A stretch of DNA of 64,000 nt from Oscillospiraceae bacterium (GCA_015063625.1 SVTT01000001.1:124001-188000); one strand, 5' to 3'; shown: positions 1-8,700, counted from the stretch's first letter. The notes: generated by a model not told the origin, from the sequence alone. Numbers and translations are program-made.

Positions 1-479
<479 letters not shown>

Positions 480-486
480 TGAAAAA

Positions 487-531
487 GGGTGACTTCTGTC
501 ACCGATGTGACGGAGGTCACCCCTTGCTTTT
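487..531 (+). terminator. Rho-independent terminator of lysS
   Basis: A 16-bp stem (487-502 with 507-522, two G-U pairs) closes a CGAT tetraloop and is followed by CTTGCTTTT. It starts eight bases after the lysS stop and ends before the Shine-Dalgarno of the next gene, so the next gene should start at 557 and not at the in-frame ATG at 479, which lies upstream of this hairpin. Confidence 0.85.
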
Positions 532-556
532 ACCGATCACTGAAGGAGAGGATAGT

Positions 557-1372
557 ATGCAGCATCCCGAAGATAAGAAAAACGAAAGGCTTGGCGACCG
601 CGAGATCAGAGTGGGAGCGTCGGCGGCGGGGAAAGCCACCGAGCGCAAGCACGGCAGGGTCTATCGCTGGCTTGATAATTTCTGGTATCACTATAAATGG
701 CATACCGTTGCCGTGCTCTTTGTTGCCGTGGTGCTGACAGTCTGCATCGTGCAGCTGGTATCTCGCGATACCGAGGCGGATGTGGATATCGTGATGGCAG
801 GCCCCTACAGCTTTACCACGCGTGAGGAGGACTTGACGGCGCTTCGCGCCTGTCTTGCCACCTATTTGCCTGCCGATTTTGATGAAAGCGGCGATAAAAA
901 AGTCAAGATCATTTCCTACTCCTTCTATTCGGAGGAAGAGATCGAGGACATCGAGAGTCGCCTGGATGAGAACGGAGAGCCTCTTGGCGTCAAGGTGGAT
1001 ACGGCGCAGAATGCCAATCAATACGAGCAGTTTTATTCATATTTGCGAACGGGAAGCTCCTCGCTTTATTTTCTGTCCCCCTCGCTTTATGAGGAGCTTG
1101 CGGAAAGGACCTCCACGCTGGTCGATCTGAAGGAGCTGCTTGGAGTCCTGCCGGAGGGAGCACTTCTTTTTGCCGACGGTGAGGGCAACAGCGTTTGCCT
1201 CGGTGTGCGTCTCGGCGATACTGCGCTTTACCGTGAGAACAGCGCCGTCCGCACCCTGCCCGAGGATACGGTGATCTGCTTGACTGCCCCTTTCGTATTC
1301 GGCAGCAGCAGTAATACCGAGCAGTATGAGCACGCGGTTTCCTACATCAAAGCCCTGATGGGCATTCAATAA
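557..1372 (+). CDS. Membrane-anchored protein of unknown function
   Basis: Unrecognised 271-residue protein. The first ~48 residues are charged and basic, followed by one clear membrane segment (about 49-68, VAVLFVAVVLTVCIVQLV), then a ~200-residue domain that should lie outside the membrane. That domain is acidic and mixed alpha/beta in appearance, with no cysteine pairs or catalytic motif that I recognise. Start at ATG 557 is preceded by AAGGAGAG at a good distance; an in-frame ATG at 479 lies upstream of the lysS terminator hairpin and is unlikely. It sits between two terminators, so it is probably monocistronic. Function unknown. Confidence 0.85.
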   Translation: MQHPEDKKNERLGDREIRVGASAAGKATERKHGRVYRWLDNFWYHYKWHTVAVLFVAVVLTVCIVQLVSRDTEADVDIVMAGPYSFTTREEDLTALRACLATYLPADFDESGDKKVKIISYSFYSEEEIEDIESRLDENGEPLGVKVDTAQNANQYEQFYSYLRTGSSSLYFLSPSLYEELAERTSTLVDLKELLGVLPEGALLFADGEGNSVCLGVRLGDTALYRENSAVRTLPEDTVICLTAPFVFGSSSNTEQYEHAVSYIKALMGIQ

Positions 1373-1379
1373 TCACTCG

Positions 1380-1419
1380 CCCGCGGTTTCCAAAGGGAAC
1401 CGCGGGCATCCTCTTTTTC
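1380..1419 (+). terminator. Rho-independent terminator
   Basis: A 12-bp stem CCCGCGGTTTCC / GGGAACCGCGGG (1380-1391 with 1395-1406, one G-T pair), loop AAA, followed by CATCCTCTTTTTCT. Ends the gene at 557-1372. Confidence 0.88.
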
Positions 1420-1447
1420 TCATCCATTTTTTGCCCGTTTTGTCAGT

Positions 1448-1477
1448 GCATAAGGGCAAATGGGCGGGGCAATACTT
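1448..1477 (+). promoter_or_regulatory. Predicted forespore (sigma-F/sigma-G) promoter of sigG
   Basis: GCATA at 1448-1452, a 15-base gap, then GGCAATACTT at 1468-1477. This fits the published forespore consensus of GYATA, about 15 bases, then GGNNANANTR in all but the last base. It lies about 37 bases before the sigG start codon. In Bacillus subtilis spoIIIG (sigG) is transcribed by sigma-F and then by sigma-G itself, which agrees with the position. No good TTGACA/TATAAT pair is seen here. Confidence 0.65.
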
Positions 1478-1513
1478 TCATCAGTTGCTCCCGAATTCCC
1501 AAAGGAGAAAAAG

Positions 1514-2287
1514 ATGTATCGGAACAAAGTTGAAATTTGCGGCGTAAATACCGCAAAGCTCAAAACACTGACCGATGAAGAAAAGCGCAGATTGCTGGAG
1601 CGTACCAAGGCAGGTGACAGTGCTGCGCGCGACGAATTGATCTACGGAAATTTGCGCTTGGTGCTCAGCATCATCCAGCGCTTTTCGGGTAGAAAGGAAA
1701 ACGCGGACGATCTGTTTCAGGTTGGATGTATCGGGTTGGTCAAGGCGGTGGATCACTTTAATATCGATCTTGACGTCAAGTTTTCCACCTATGCAGTTCC
1801 CATGATCATCGGCGAGATCCGACGCTATCTCCGTGATAACAACTCCATCCGCATCAGTCGCTCTGTGCGAGATCTTGCATACCGTGCCCTGCAGGCGAGG
1901 GAGGAGCTGACAAGGGAACGTGAATATGAGCCGAGCGTGGACGAGATCGCCAAAAAGCTTGGCGAGGAGCGAGAGTCAGTGCTTCGCGCCATGGAGGCAA
2001 TCGTGGAGCCGATCTCTCTTTATGAGCCTGTTTATAACGAAAGCGGAGATTCGATCTACGTGATGGATCAGTTAAGCGATACCTCGGCGGGTGATGAGCA
2101 TTGGCTTGAAAATATCGCTCTGCGCGATGCCATGAATAAGCTCGGGGAGCGTGAGCGCAAGATCATCGAAATGCGCTTTTATAAAAACAAGACGCAAATG
2201 GAGATCGCGGAAAGCATCGGCATCTCTCAGGCACAGGTATCGAGGCTGGAAAAAAGCGCACTTGAGCGCATGCGCAAGGAAATATGA
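1514..2287 (+). CDS. sigG: RNA polymerase sporulation sigma factor SigG
   Basis: Sigma-70 family factor that directs late forespore transcription during endospore formation. The 257-residue length matches the ~260 of Bacillus SigG, and the N-terminus MYRNKVEICGVNTAKL is the SigG/SigF-type opening with VEICGV. Region 2 follows (NLRLVLSIIQRF, DDLFQVGCIGLVKAVDHF, FSTYAVPMIIGEIRRYLRD), then region 3 and region 4 with the helix-turn-helix (TQMEIAESIGISQAQVSRLE). ATG 1514 is preceded by AAAGGAG; the longer in-frame reading from 1460 would overlap the predicted promoter. In many clostridia sigG follows sigE directly; here it stands alone. Confidence 0.95.
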   Translation: MYRNKVEICGVNTAKLKTLTDEEKRRLLERTKAGDSAARDELIYGNLRLVLSIIQRFSGRKENADDLFQVGCIGLVKAVDHFNIDLDVKFSTYAVPMIIGEIRRYLRDNNSIRISRSVRDLAYRALQAREELTREREYEPSVDEIAKKLGEERESVLRAMEAIVEPISLYEPVYNESGDSIYVMDQLSDTSAGDEHWLENIALRDAMNKLGERERKIIEMRFYKNKTQMEIAESIGISQAQVSRLEKSALERMRKEI

Positions 2288-2334
2288 GAAGCATCGGCAG
2301 AGCACCCGTTTAACGGGTGCTCTGCCGATGCTTC
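2288..2334. other. 23-bp perfect inverted repeat after sigG
   Basis: GAAGCATCGGCAGAGCACCC and three more bases (2288-2310) are exactly repeated in inverse at 2312-2334, starting on the base right after the sigG stop codon. There is no T run on the plus side (TTGAAAAAAATCC follows) and none on the minus side (CATATT), so it is not a typical intrinsic terminator. It could protect the 3' end of the sigG mRNA or be processed from a longer transcript. Confidence 0.8.
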
Positions 2335-2400
2335 TTGAAAAAAATCCGACAAAAAGAAGCGCGCGCCTCTTTTCGCGTGATTTCAACAGAGCAGACGTCA

Positions 2401-2461
2401 TATAATAAAAAGACAAAACTTGGTGGAGGCAAGCCTATGTGAGGCTTATCAGCGCGCCTCC
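2401..2461 (+). promoter_or_regulatory. -10 box and structured leader of glgC
   Basis: TATAAT at 2401-2406 without a convincing -35 box. The predicted leader holds a nested stem: GGAGGC (2425-2430) with GCCTCC (2456-2461), and directly inside it AAGCCT (2431-2436) with AGGCTT (2442-2447). The hairpin ends 27 bases before the glgC start. I do not recognise it as a known riboswitch. Confidence 0.5.
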
Positions 2462-2488
2462 CTTGAAACAGTAGAAACAGAGGTAGCT

Positions 2489-3631
2489 ATGAGAAAACAA
2501 AAAGAATGTGTGGCAATGCTGCTGGCAGGAGGGCAAGGGAGCCGGCTGCAACCGTTGACCGAACGGCTGGCAAAGCCTGCAGTGCCGTTTGGAGGGCGCT
2601 ATCGTATCGTGGATTTTACGCTTTCCAACTGTACCGAATCGGGCATCGATACCGTGGGAGTCCTGACACAATATCAGCCTCTTGTGCTGAATGAGTACAT
2701 CGGAAACGGGCAACCGTGGGATCTTGACGTCAATCACGGTGGCGTGCATATCCTGCCGCCCTATCAGGCAAAAAAGGGCGGTGCATGGTACAAAGGAACA
2801 GCCAATGCCGTCTGGCAGAACCGTATGTTTATCGAGCGCTATGAGCCGCGGTACGTTCTGGTGCTTTCGGGGGATCACATTTACCGTATGAATTACCGCA
2901 GGATGCTGCAGCTTCACCGTGAACGGGAGGCAGACTGTACAATTGCCGTCATCGAGGTCCCCATTCGTGAAGCGAGCCGTTTCGGAGTGCTTTCGGTTGA
3001 TGACGGGGATCGCGTGACGCAATTTGCTGAAAAGCCCGCTGTTCCCAAAAGCAATCTCGCCTCCATGGGGATCTATATTTTCAATACCGAGTATCTTCTC
3101 CGCCATCTGCTTTCGGATGACAGAAACAAGGACTCGCAGCACGATTTTGGAAAAAACGTGATCCCCGCAATGCTTGGCGAGGGCGGAAGACTCTTTGCAT
3201 ACAGGTTTGGCGGCTATTGGAGGGACGTGGGGACGTTGGAAAGCCTATGGCAGGCAAATATGGATCTGTTGGGCTTTCCGCCCGAATTTGACCTGTTTTC
3301 GGGCGAATCGGGTATTTGGTCAAGAAGTGAGGCGGCAGCACCGCAGTTCTTGGGAGAAAGCGCAAGGATCGCCGACTCGCTGCTGTCGGAGGGCTGCCAT
3401 ATCAACGGAAGCGTGGAGCATTCGGTCATTTCGCCCGGTGTCACGGTTGAGGAAGGGGCGGTTGTCAAGGATTCCGTGCTGATGTCGGGAGTACATATCG
3501 GTGCCGGTGCACGGGTGGAATATGCCATTTTGGATGAAGGAGTAACGGTGAAAGAGCATGAGAACGTGGGAGGATCGCGCCTTGCAGGGGCTTCTCTTAC
3601 GGTGATGGGAAGGGAGAGTGAAGTGTTATGA
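2489..3631 (+). CDS. glgC: Glucose-1-phosphate adenylyltransferase (catalytic subunit)
   Basis: Makes ADP-glucose from ATP and glucose-1-phosphate, the first committed step of bacterial glycogen synthesis. 380 residues, the usual GlgC length. The N-terminal nucleotidyltransferase motif [15 protein letters not shown] is intact, as are [15 protein letters not shown], the substrate-site FAEKP, and [20 protein letters not shown]; the last ~100 residues look like left-handed beta-helix hexapeptide repeats. ATG 2489 has AGAGGTAG upstream; a longer in-frame opening at 2420 would run through the leader hairpin. It overlaps glgD by four bases (ATGA), so the two subunits are translationally coupled. 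No glgA or glgB is in the window. Confidence 0.95.
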   Translation: MRKQKECVAMLLAGGQGSRLQPLTERLAKPAVPFGGRYRIVDFTLSNCTESGIDTVGVLTQYQPLVLNEYIGNGQPWDLDVNHGGVHILPPYQAKKGGAWYKGTANAVWQNRMFIERYEPRYVLVLSGDHIYRMNYRRMLQLHREREADCTIAVIEVPIREASRFGVLSVDDGDRVTQFAEKPAVPKSNLASMGIYIFNTEYLLRHLLSDDRNKDSQHDFGKNVIPAMLGEGGRLFAYRFGGYWRDVGTLESLWQANMDLLGFPPEFDLFSGESGIWSRSEAAAPQFLGESARIADSLLSEGCHINGSVEHSVISPGVTVEEGAVVKDSVLMSGVHIGAGARVEYAILDEGVTVKEHENVGGSRLAGASLTVMGRESEVL

Positions 3632-4671
3632 GCGTTTCGGGAATTATTTTTTCAAATTTACATGACGGCGAGCTGCCGATGCTGACCGTCAAGCGTACGA
3701 TGGGCGCAGTCCCCTTTGGAGGGCGTTACCGTCTGATCGATTTTCCGCTTTCGGCAATGGTCAATGCGGGGATCTCCAACATTGCGGTCATTGCCCATCA
3801 TAATTACCAGTCCCTGATGGAGCACATCGGCTCGGGAAAGGATTGGGATCTTGCCCGACACGCGGGCGGTATCCGAATCGTTCCTCCTTACAGTGCGGCA
3901 TATCAGGTTCGCGAGGAGAGCTACGATTCGCGCATGGAAACGCTTTTGAGTATTCGGGGGATGATCGACCGCATCAAGGAGGAGCATATCCTGTTTGCCG
4001 ATTGTGATGTGGTGGGAACCCCGGAGCTGAAGGGACTGATCGAGGCACACCGCCGTGGGGAAGCACCGATCACCGTGGGAACCGAGCACGACGGATATGC
4101 GGACGAGGGACCCTCGTTGCATATTTTTATCGTCGATTCTGCCTATTTCAAGGAGATCCTGTTCGAGGCAGAGCAAAAGGCATACCGATCTTTTACCGAG
4201 GATATCGTCAGACGGCAGATGCGAAGGGGAATGGTCGCGACCTACCGCTTTGAAAATCGATTTTACCGCATGCGCTCGCTTGCCGAATATTACCGCCTGC
4301 ACATGCTGCTGACCGGGAAGGGAGGTGCGAGAGAGGAACTGCTGCAAAAAAGCAATTGCCCGATCTATACAAGGATCCTGAATGCACCGCCTGTCAAATA
4401 TGGCTCGGAGGCAAGGGTGAAAAATGCATTGATCGCCGACGGATGTATGGTTGAGGGAGAAGTGATCAACTCGGTCATTTTCCGAGGTGTCCATATCGGC
4501 AAGGGATGCTCTGTGCGCAACGCTGTGCTGATGGAGAATTGCATTCTTGCGGGAAATGCCACGGTGGATTCGGTGGTGCTCGACAAGGGCGTTTCTCTCG
4601 GGAGCGGTGTGGCGCTCCATGGGCATGAAAGCATGCCGCTGTTTGTGGAAGAAGGAAGAAAAATCGTTTGA
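3628..4671 (+). CDS. glgD: Glycogen biosynthesis protein GlgD (regulatory ADP-glucose pyrophosphorylase subunit)
   Basis: Non-catalytic partner of GlgC in Firmicutes; in Bacillus and relatives the GlgC/GlgD complex is more active than GlgC alone. The fold is the same as GlgC ([32 protein letters not shown]), but the N-terminal GGxGSRLxPLT nucleotide-binding loop is replaced by [20 protein letters not shown]. The last third carries hexapeptide repeats ([20 protein letters not shown]). 347 residues, shorter than GlgC as expected. Overlaps glgC by four bases and is followed by a terminator, so glgCD forms a two-gene operon. Confidence 0.93.
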   Translation: MSVSGIIFSNLHDGELPMLTVKRTMGAVPFGGRYRLIDFPLSAMVNAGISNIAVIAHHNYQSLMEHIGSGKDWDLARHAGGIRIVPPYSAAYQVREESYDSRMETLLSIRGMIDRIKEEHILFADCDVVGTPELKGLIEAHRRGEAPITVGTEHDGYADEGPSLHIFIVDSAYFKEILFEAEQKAYRSFTEDIVRRQMRRGMVATYRFENRFYRMRSLAEYYRLHMLLTGKGGAREELLQKSNCPIYTRILNAPPVKYGSEARVKNALIADGCMVEGEVINSVIFRGVHIGKGCSVRNAVLMENCILAGNATVDSVVLDKGVSLGSGVALHGHESMPLFVEEGRKIV

Positions 4672-4720
4672 ATGTGCATAAAAAGAAACAATTGTTCTAT
4701 AAAACAGTAAATATAGTTTC

Positions 4721-4758
4721 AAAAATCGCTTTTGCCATCTTGGCAAAAGCGATTTTTT
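4721..4758 (+). terminator. Terminator of glgCD
   Basis: A 17-bp perfect stem (4721-4737 with 4741-4757) with a TCT loop, ending in a T run (GATTTTTTG). The A-rich left arm means it could also stop transcription on the minus strand, but no minus-strand gene ends here. Confidence 0.88.
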
Positions 4759-4837
4759 GATGCTATAAATTGCCGTGTGTGAGGCTTTTTTTACTGCATA
4801 TATTAAAATAAAGTGATGAAAAAAAGGGGGGGATGGC

Positions 4838-6259
4838 ATGAAGAATCACGGCAGGCTTTTTTATCATACGGCAATTCTTTCACTTAGCTCGGTTCTTTCC
4901 AAGCTGGCGGTGTTCTTGCTAATGCCCCTTTATACCGCTTGCCTTTCCCCCTCGGATTTCGGCATGACGGATATTTTGGTCAACGTTGCCGTGCTCTTGA
5001 TTCCTCTTGCCACGCTGAATATTCCACAGGCGGTCTTTCGCTTTTGCGCGGGAGGGGAGGATCGCGCGTCGGTGTTTTCATCAGGAGCCTTGATCCTGCT
5101 TTGCGGGATGCTTATTTTTTTGCCGATCGCTTGTCTTTTTGGGCTCTATCCGAGGATCGCACCCTTTCGCGTCTATCTGATGTGCTATGTGGCCGCCTCG
5201 TCGTTTCGCAGCTTTTTCACACATTTTTTGCGTGCCGATGGGCAGTATTCTCTTTATGCCGTTCAGCAGCTCTTTTGTACGCTCATGACAGTGCTGCTGC
5301 AAATTCTTTTTTTGCGCATTTGGGGTATGGGGGTAGGCGGGTATCTGTTGGCGGTCATTCTTTCCGATCTCGCCACAGCACTGATCCTGGTCGGTTATCT
5401 TGCCCCATGGCGGCTTTTTTCGGTATCCCTGATCGATCGGCGGCGAACGCGGGACATGCTTCACTATGCTATGCCGCTGATCCCTGCGTCGCTCCTCTCC
5501 TGGATCACGGCGGCTTCCGATCGCTATATCATTCTTTTTTTTCACGGGGAAGCACTCACGGGGCTTTATGCGGCTGCCGGAAGGATCCCCGCCTTGCTGG
5601 GGTTTGCCGTCAGCGTCTTTATGGAGGCATGGCATTATGCATTTTTTCGAGAGGAGGGAAGCAAGGAAGCACTGTTTGAGCAGATCTATGTCATGCTGCT
5701 TCCGTTCCTGGTGGGTGTTGCCGTGACCGTGATTCTGTTTTCGGGAAGCATTGTGCGTCTGATCTTTGCCGGTGGCTATGCCGATGCGGCACGGTATGTC
5801 CCGTTTTTGACGGTTGCCGTTCTTTTTTCGGCGCTTTCCTCTTTTCTCGGAAGTGTGTATGCCGTGCGTCTGCGCTCGGTTTCTTCCATGCTGACCACTC
5901 TTTGCGGCGCGGCGGTAAATTTGCTCTTGAATTTTCTTTTGATCCCTCGTTTTGATGCTTTTGGCGCCGCGCTTTCGACGCTTGTCGCGCATTTTGCTGT
6001 TTTTTTGATCCGCGCGCTTCATTGCCGACGCTGCTTTGATCTTCATCCGAGGTTATTGAAGCTGCTTTTCTCGGTTTTATTGTTGCTTGCCGCATCGCTG
6101 ACCTCGGTGCTTGAGCTTTTCGCAGCTACCGCGTTACTTTTGTCGCTTTCCTTGCTCGTTTTCTCAGAGGAGATCTTGATAACCGTTCGTTTTTTGTGGG
6201 GAAGAATTGCGATTTTTCAAAAAAATCGACAAAATGCCCCGACAGATATTGACAAGTGA
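4838..6259 (+). CDS. Polysaccharide flippase of the MOP/MVF superfamily
   Basis: 473-residue, very hydrophobic protein with about 12-14 predicted membrane spans from the N-terminus (LFYHTAILSLSSVLSKLAVF) to near the end. The opening SSVLSKLAVFLLMPLYTACL is typical of the polysaccharide biosynthesis/Wzx family, which flips lipid-linked sugars across the membrane. A strong purine-rich Shine-Dalgarno (AAAAGGGGGGG) precedes ATG 4838. It is probably monocistronic: glgCD terminates before it, and the promoter of the next transcript overlaps its last codons. The substrate cannot be named; a spore or capsule polysaccharide is possible. It is distinct from the SpoVB-like protein at 10.9-12.4 kb. Confidence 0.85.
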   Translation: MKNHGRLFYHTAILSLSSVLSKLAVFLLMPLYTACLSPSDFGMTDILVNVAVLLIPLATLNIPQAVFRFCAGGEDRASVFSSGALILLCGMLIFLPIACLFGLYPRIAPFRVYLMCYVAASSFRSFFTHFLRADGQYSLYAVQQLFCTLMTVLLQILFLRIWGMGVGGYLLAVILSDLATALILVGYLAPWRLFSVSLIDRRRTRDMLHYAMPLIPASLLSWITAASDRYIILFFHGEALTGLYAAAGRIPALLGFAVSVFMEAWHYAFFREEGSKEALFEQIYVMLLPFLVGVAVTVILFSGSIVRLIFAGGYADAARYVPFLTVAVLFSALSSFLGSVYAVRLRSVSSMLTTLCGAAVNLLLNFLLIPRFDAFGAALSTLVAHFAVFLIRALHCRRCFDLHPRLLKLLFSVLLLLAASLTSVLELFAATALLLSLSLLVFSEEILITVRFLWGRIAIFQKNRQNAPTDIDK

Positions 6260-6277
6260 GGAGATACAATTTATAAT
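6249..6277 (+). promoter_or_regulatory. Consensus sigma-A promoter of the lysine-riboswitch transcript
   Basis: TTGACA (6249-6254), 17-base spacer, TATAAT (6272-6277): a perfect consensus pair. It overlaps the stop codon of the preceding flippase (TGA 6257-6259). The expected start near 6284 coincides with the first bases of the riboswitch P1 stem. Confidence 0.93.
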
Positions 6278-6281
6278 GTAG

Positions 6282-6443
6282 GAGATAGAGGCGCATCGTT
6301 CATGAGTCGCGTGGTCAAGGGCACGGAAATGCTTCACGCAAAAGGGGACGTTGCCGAAGCCCTCATGCGTTTCCGCGCGTGTCGGTTGGGACGGTGGAGA
6401 AGATCCAACGTACTGTCACAGTCAATGTGGAGTGCTATCGACT
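6282..6443 (+). promoter_or_regulatory. Lysine riboswitch (L box) aptamer
   Basis: Matches the L-box core block by block: GATAGAGGCGC at the 5' side, CATGAGT in the loop-E-like region, AAAAGGGGACGTTGCCGAAGC as the most conserved block (6340-6360), GGTTGGGA, then TGTGGAGTGCTATC at the 3' side. P1 forms from GATAG (6284-6288) with CTATC (6437-6441). These are the features of the Bacillus lysC leader. It precedes an NhaC-family transporter, a gene class previously linked to lysine riboswitches. Confidence 0.93.
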
Positions 6444-6456
6444 GCCGTTAGGCTGC

Positions 6457-6490
6457 CGTGGCGCTTTGCCGCGGCTGTTTTTGTTTCCTC
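6457..6490 (+). terminator. Riboswitch-controlled terminator
   Basis: GCCGTGGC (6457-6464) pairs with GCCGCGGC (6470-6477) around a GCTTT loop, followed by TGTTTTTGTTTCC. It lies 15 bases downstream of the aptamer P1 stem, so bound lysine should favour P1 and termination. CGACTGCCGTTAGGC, between P1 and this stem, could act in the antiterminator. Confidence 0.85.
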
Positions 6491-6513
6491 AATTTTTTTA
6501 CAAGGAGTAGACT
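6491..6513 (+). other. Expression platform 3' end with Shine-Dalgarno of the lysine transporter
   Basis: TCAATTTTTTTACAAGGAGTAGACT. The AAGGAG lies 7 bases before the ATG and is outside the terminator stem, so control is at transcription rather than at ribosome access. Confidence 0.7.
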
Positions 6514-8145
6514 ATGAACAAGAAGCAGATCCGAAATCTTGTGATCCTTGTTGTTGCGTTGATCGCCGTGGTGGTTCTCGCCATCGTATTGCGTACCGAC
6601 GCAGCCGAGGGTCCGTACTACGCAACCTTCATGTCGCTGGTGCCTCCCATCATCGCCATCGGGCTTGCGCTCATGACCAAGGAGGTATACAGCTCGCTGT
6701 TTGTGGGCGTCCTCGCAGGCGCGCTCTTTGCCGCCGATTTCAGCCCCGTTACCTCGATCGACACGGTTGTCAACAGCGGTATTATTGAGGCGGTTTCCGG
6801 TACGGCAGGTATTTTTGCCTTCCTGGTGATCCTTGGTGCCGTCGTCATCCTGCTGAATAAGGCGGGGGGCTCCAAGGCGTTTGGCGAGTGGGCAAAGACC
6901 CATGTCAAGACCCGTGTGGGTGCCATACTTGCAACCTTTGCTCTCGGCGTGCTCATCTTTGTGGATGACTATTTCAACTGTCTGACAGTCGGTAGCGTGA
7001 TGACGCCCGTCTGCGATTCTCACAAGATCTCTCGCGTCAAGATGGCGTATATCATCGATGCAACCGCTGCGCCCATCTGTATGATCGCGCCCGTGTCCTC
7101 CTGGGCAGCTGCCGTTTCCGAATACGTAGAGGGCGGCCAGGGGCTTACTTATTTTATCAAAGCGATCCCTTACAACTTCTATTCGCTTCTGACCATCGTG
7201 TTTGTGATCACCATTGCACTGATGGGCTTTGATTACGGCAAGATGTCCGGCTTTGAGATCAAGGCGCAAAAGGAGGGCGACCTCGGCGCACAGGAGGATG
7301 AGGAGAAGGATGCCGAGGAGATCGGCAATGTTTCTCACGCTTGTGTGCTTGATCTCGTGCTTCCCATCGTTGTCCTGATCGTTTCCTGTATCGCAGCACT
7401 GATGTATGTCGGTGGCTTCTTCACCGAGGGAGACTATCGGTTTGATCTGATCGGTTCGTTCGGCAACACCGATGCAACCGTCGGTCTGCCCCTTGGCTCG
7501 CTGGTGGCACTGATCGTGATCATCGTATATCTGATGGCACGTCGCCTGATCACCTTCAAGGTTTCGATGGAGGCCATTCCGAAGGGCTTTATCGCCATGG
7601 TTCCCGCAATTCTGATCCTCACCCTTGCAACCGCATTGAAGAACACCACCTCCTTGCTCGGCTCGGATGTGTTTGTTGAGGAGCTTTTGAAGAATGCAGG
7701 CAACCTCAAGCTCTTCCTGCCTGCGATCATCTTTGTGATCGCTTGTGCACTTGCATTTGCTACGGGTACCTCCTGGGGCACCTTCGGTATTCTGATTCCG
7801 ATCGTGAGCGCCGCCTTTGGCGGTCTTGGCAGCGAGATCGCCGTCATCGGCATGTCGGCTTGCCTTGCAGGTGCCGTTTGCGGTGACCACTGCTCGCCCA
7901 TCTCGGATACCACCATCATGGCATCCGCAGGTGCACGCTGCAACCACGTGGAGCACGTTTCCACGCAGCTGCCCTATGCTATCACCGTTGCAATCGTTTC
8001 CTTTGTTTCCTATATCCTTGCCGGTGTGCTGCAGAGCGTCGGTCTTTACTGGTATCTGTCGCTTCCCATCGCCATCGCGCTGATGGTCGGCACCCTCTTC
8101 GGCATTCGCTACTTCGTCAAGAAGAAGGAAGCAACCGCTGCATAA
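6514..8145 (+). CDS. lysW: NhaC-family transporter under lysine riboswitch control (LysW-type probable lysine importer)
   Basis: 543-residue integral membrane protein with about 11-13 membrane spans and one cytoplasmic-looking acidic loop (~residues 250-272, rich in Glu and Lys). The family is the NhaC Na+/H+ antiporter superfamily, judged by FVDDYFNCLTVGSVMTPVCD, DATAAPICMIAPVSSWAA, ATGTSWGTFGI and CGDHCSPISDTTIMAS. NhaC members under L-box control were named LysW and proposed as lysine transporters by comparative genomics (Rodionov and co-workers, 2003). The riboswitch, the only visible control, would shut the gene off when lysine is plentiful, which fits uptake. Start ATG 6514 has AAGGAG. 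Monocistronic, with its own terminator. Transport of lysine is inferred, not shown. Confidence 0.88.
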   Translation: MNKKQIRNLVILVVALIAVVVLAIVLRTDAAEGPYYATFMSLVPPIIAIGLALMTKEVYSSLFVGVLAGALFAADFSPVTSIDTVVNSGIIEAVSGTAGIFAFLVILGAVVILLNKAGGSKAFGEWAKTHVKTRVGAILATFALGVLIFVDDYFNCLTVGSVMTPVCDSHKISRVKMAYIIDATAAPICMIAPVSSWAAAVSEYVEGGQGLTYFIKAIPYNFYSLLTIVFVITIALMGFDYGKMSGFEIKAQKEGDLGAQEDEEKDAEEIGNVSHACVLDLVLPIVVLIVSCIAALMYVGGFFTEGDYRFDLIGSFGNTDATVGLPLGSLVALIVIIVYLMARRLITFKVSMEAIPKGFIAMVPAILILTLATALKNTTSLLGSDVFVEELLKNAGNLKLFLPAIIFVIACALAFATGTSWGTFGILIPIVSAAFGGLGSEIAVIGMSACLAGAVCGDHCSPISDTTIMASAGARCNHVEHVSTQLPYAITVAIVSFVSYILAGVLQSVGLYWYLSLPIAIALMVGTLFGIRYFVKKKEATAA

Positions 8146-8159
8146 GATCATGAAAATTC

Positions 8160-8194
8160 AAATCGGCAGAAGGCGAACGCCTTCTGCCGATTTT
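8160..8194 (+). terminator. Terminator of the lysine transporter gene
   Basis: 15-bp perfect inverted repeat AATCGGCAGAAGGCG (8161-8175) and its complement at 8178-8192, followed by TTACG; two more T-A pairs are possible. The minimal loop (AA) would open to GCGAACGC. Confidence 0.8.
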
Positions 8195-8236
8195 ACGCTG
8201 AAATATAAAGTTTTCAAAAAAATGTCAAAAAAGGAC

Positions 8237-8265
8237 TTGCATTTCGAAAAGAGATGTGATATAAT
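8237..8265 (+). promoter_or_regulatory. Promoter of rplS
   Basis: TTGCAT (8237-8242), 17-base spacer, TATAAT (8260-8265) with an extended -10 TG at 8257-8258. Confidence 0.8.
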
Positions 8266-8271
8266 ATCATG

Positions 8272-8348
8272 CGTGTGTGTTGACACGAGTATAAGGGTGG
8301 TCCGCTGCGCAGCTCTGCATGAACATCCGGATTTAAAGGAGGCCAAAC
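8272..8348 (+). promoter_or_regulatory. Candidate ribosomal protein L19 leader
   Basis: Predicted 5' UTR of rplS. It has a small hairpin (CGTGT with ACACG), then GGTCCGCTG and the block GAACATCCGGATTTAAAGGAGG that includes the Shine-Dalgarno; GTCCG can pair with CGGAT. This resembles, from memory, the Rfam L19 leader found before rplS in Firmicutes, thought to be an autoregulatory element. A covariance-model search would decide. Confidence 0.6.
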
Positions 8349-8690
8349 ATGAATTTGATTCAGGCTTTTACAAACGAGCAGTTGAAGACCGAGGTCCCCG
8401 TCGTACGCGTTGGCGATACCGTGCGTATCCACAACAAGATCGTTGAGGGAACCAAGGAGAGAATCCAGCTTTTCGAGGGCACTGTCATTGCAAAGCATGG
8501 CGGCGGCATCTCCGAAACCTTTACCGTAAGACGCGTATCCTACGGTGTCGGTGTGGAGAAGACCTTCCCCCTCCATTCTCCCAACGTTGCTAAGGTTGAT
8601 GTGATCCGCGTCGGTAAAGTACGCCGCGCAAAGCTCTACTACCTGCGCGACCGTATGGGCAAGGCATCCAAGGTCAAGGAAAAGATCTGA
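8349..8690 (+). CDS. rplS: 50S ribosomal protein L19
   Basis: Large-subunit protein at the 30S-50S interface. 113 residues, as usual for L19, with the family core [54 protein letters not shown] and [15 protein letters not shown]. In many Firmicutes rplS follows trmD and rimM; here it stands alone with its own promoter and terminator, while rbgA and rnhB, which often lie next to it, are at the other end of the window. Confidence 0.97.
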   Translation: MNLIQAFTNEQLKTEVPVVRVGDTVRIHNKIVEGTKERIQLFEGTVIAKHGGGISETFTVRRVSYGVGVEKTFPLHSPNVAKVDVIRVGKVRRAKLYYLRDRMGKASKVKEKI

Positions 8691-8700
8691 ATTTTCTGAA

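Noticed and set aside
6448-8151. Long minus-strand open reading (567 codons) antisense to the NhaC gene
   Set aside because: Shadow of codon bias on the plus gene: no ribosome site, repetitive His/Asp/Gly composition, and it covers the riboswitch terminator.
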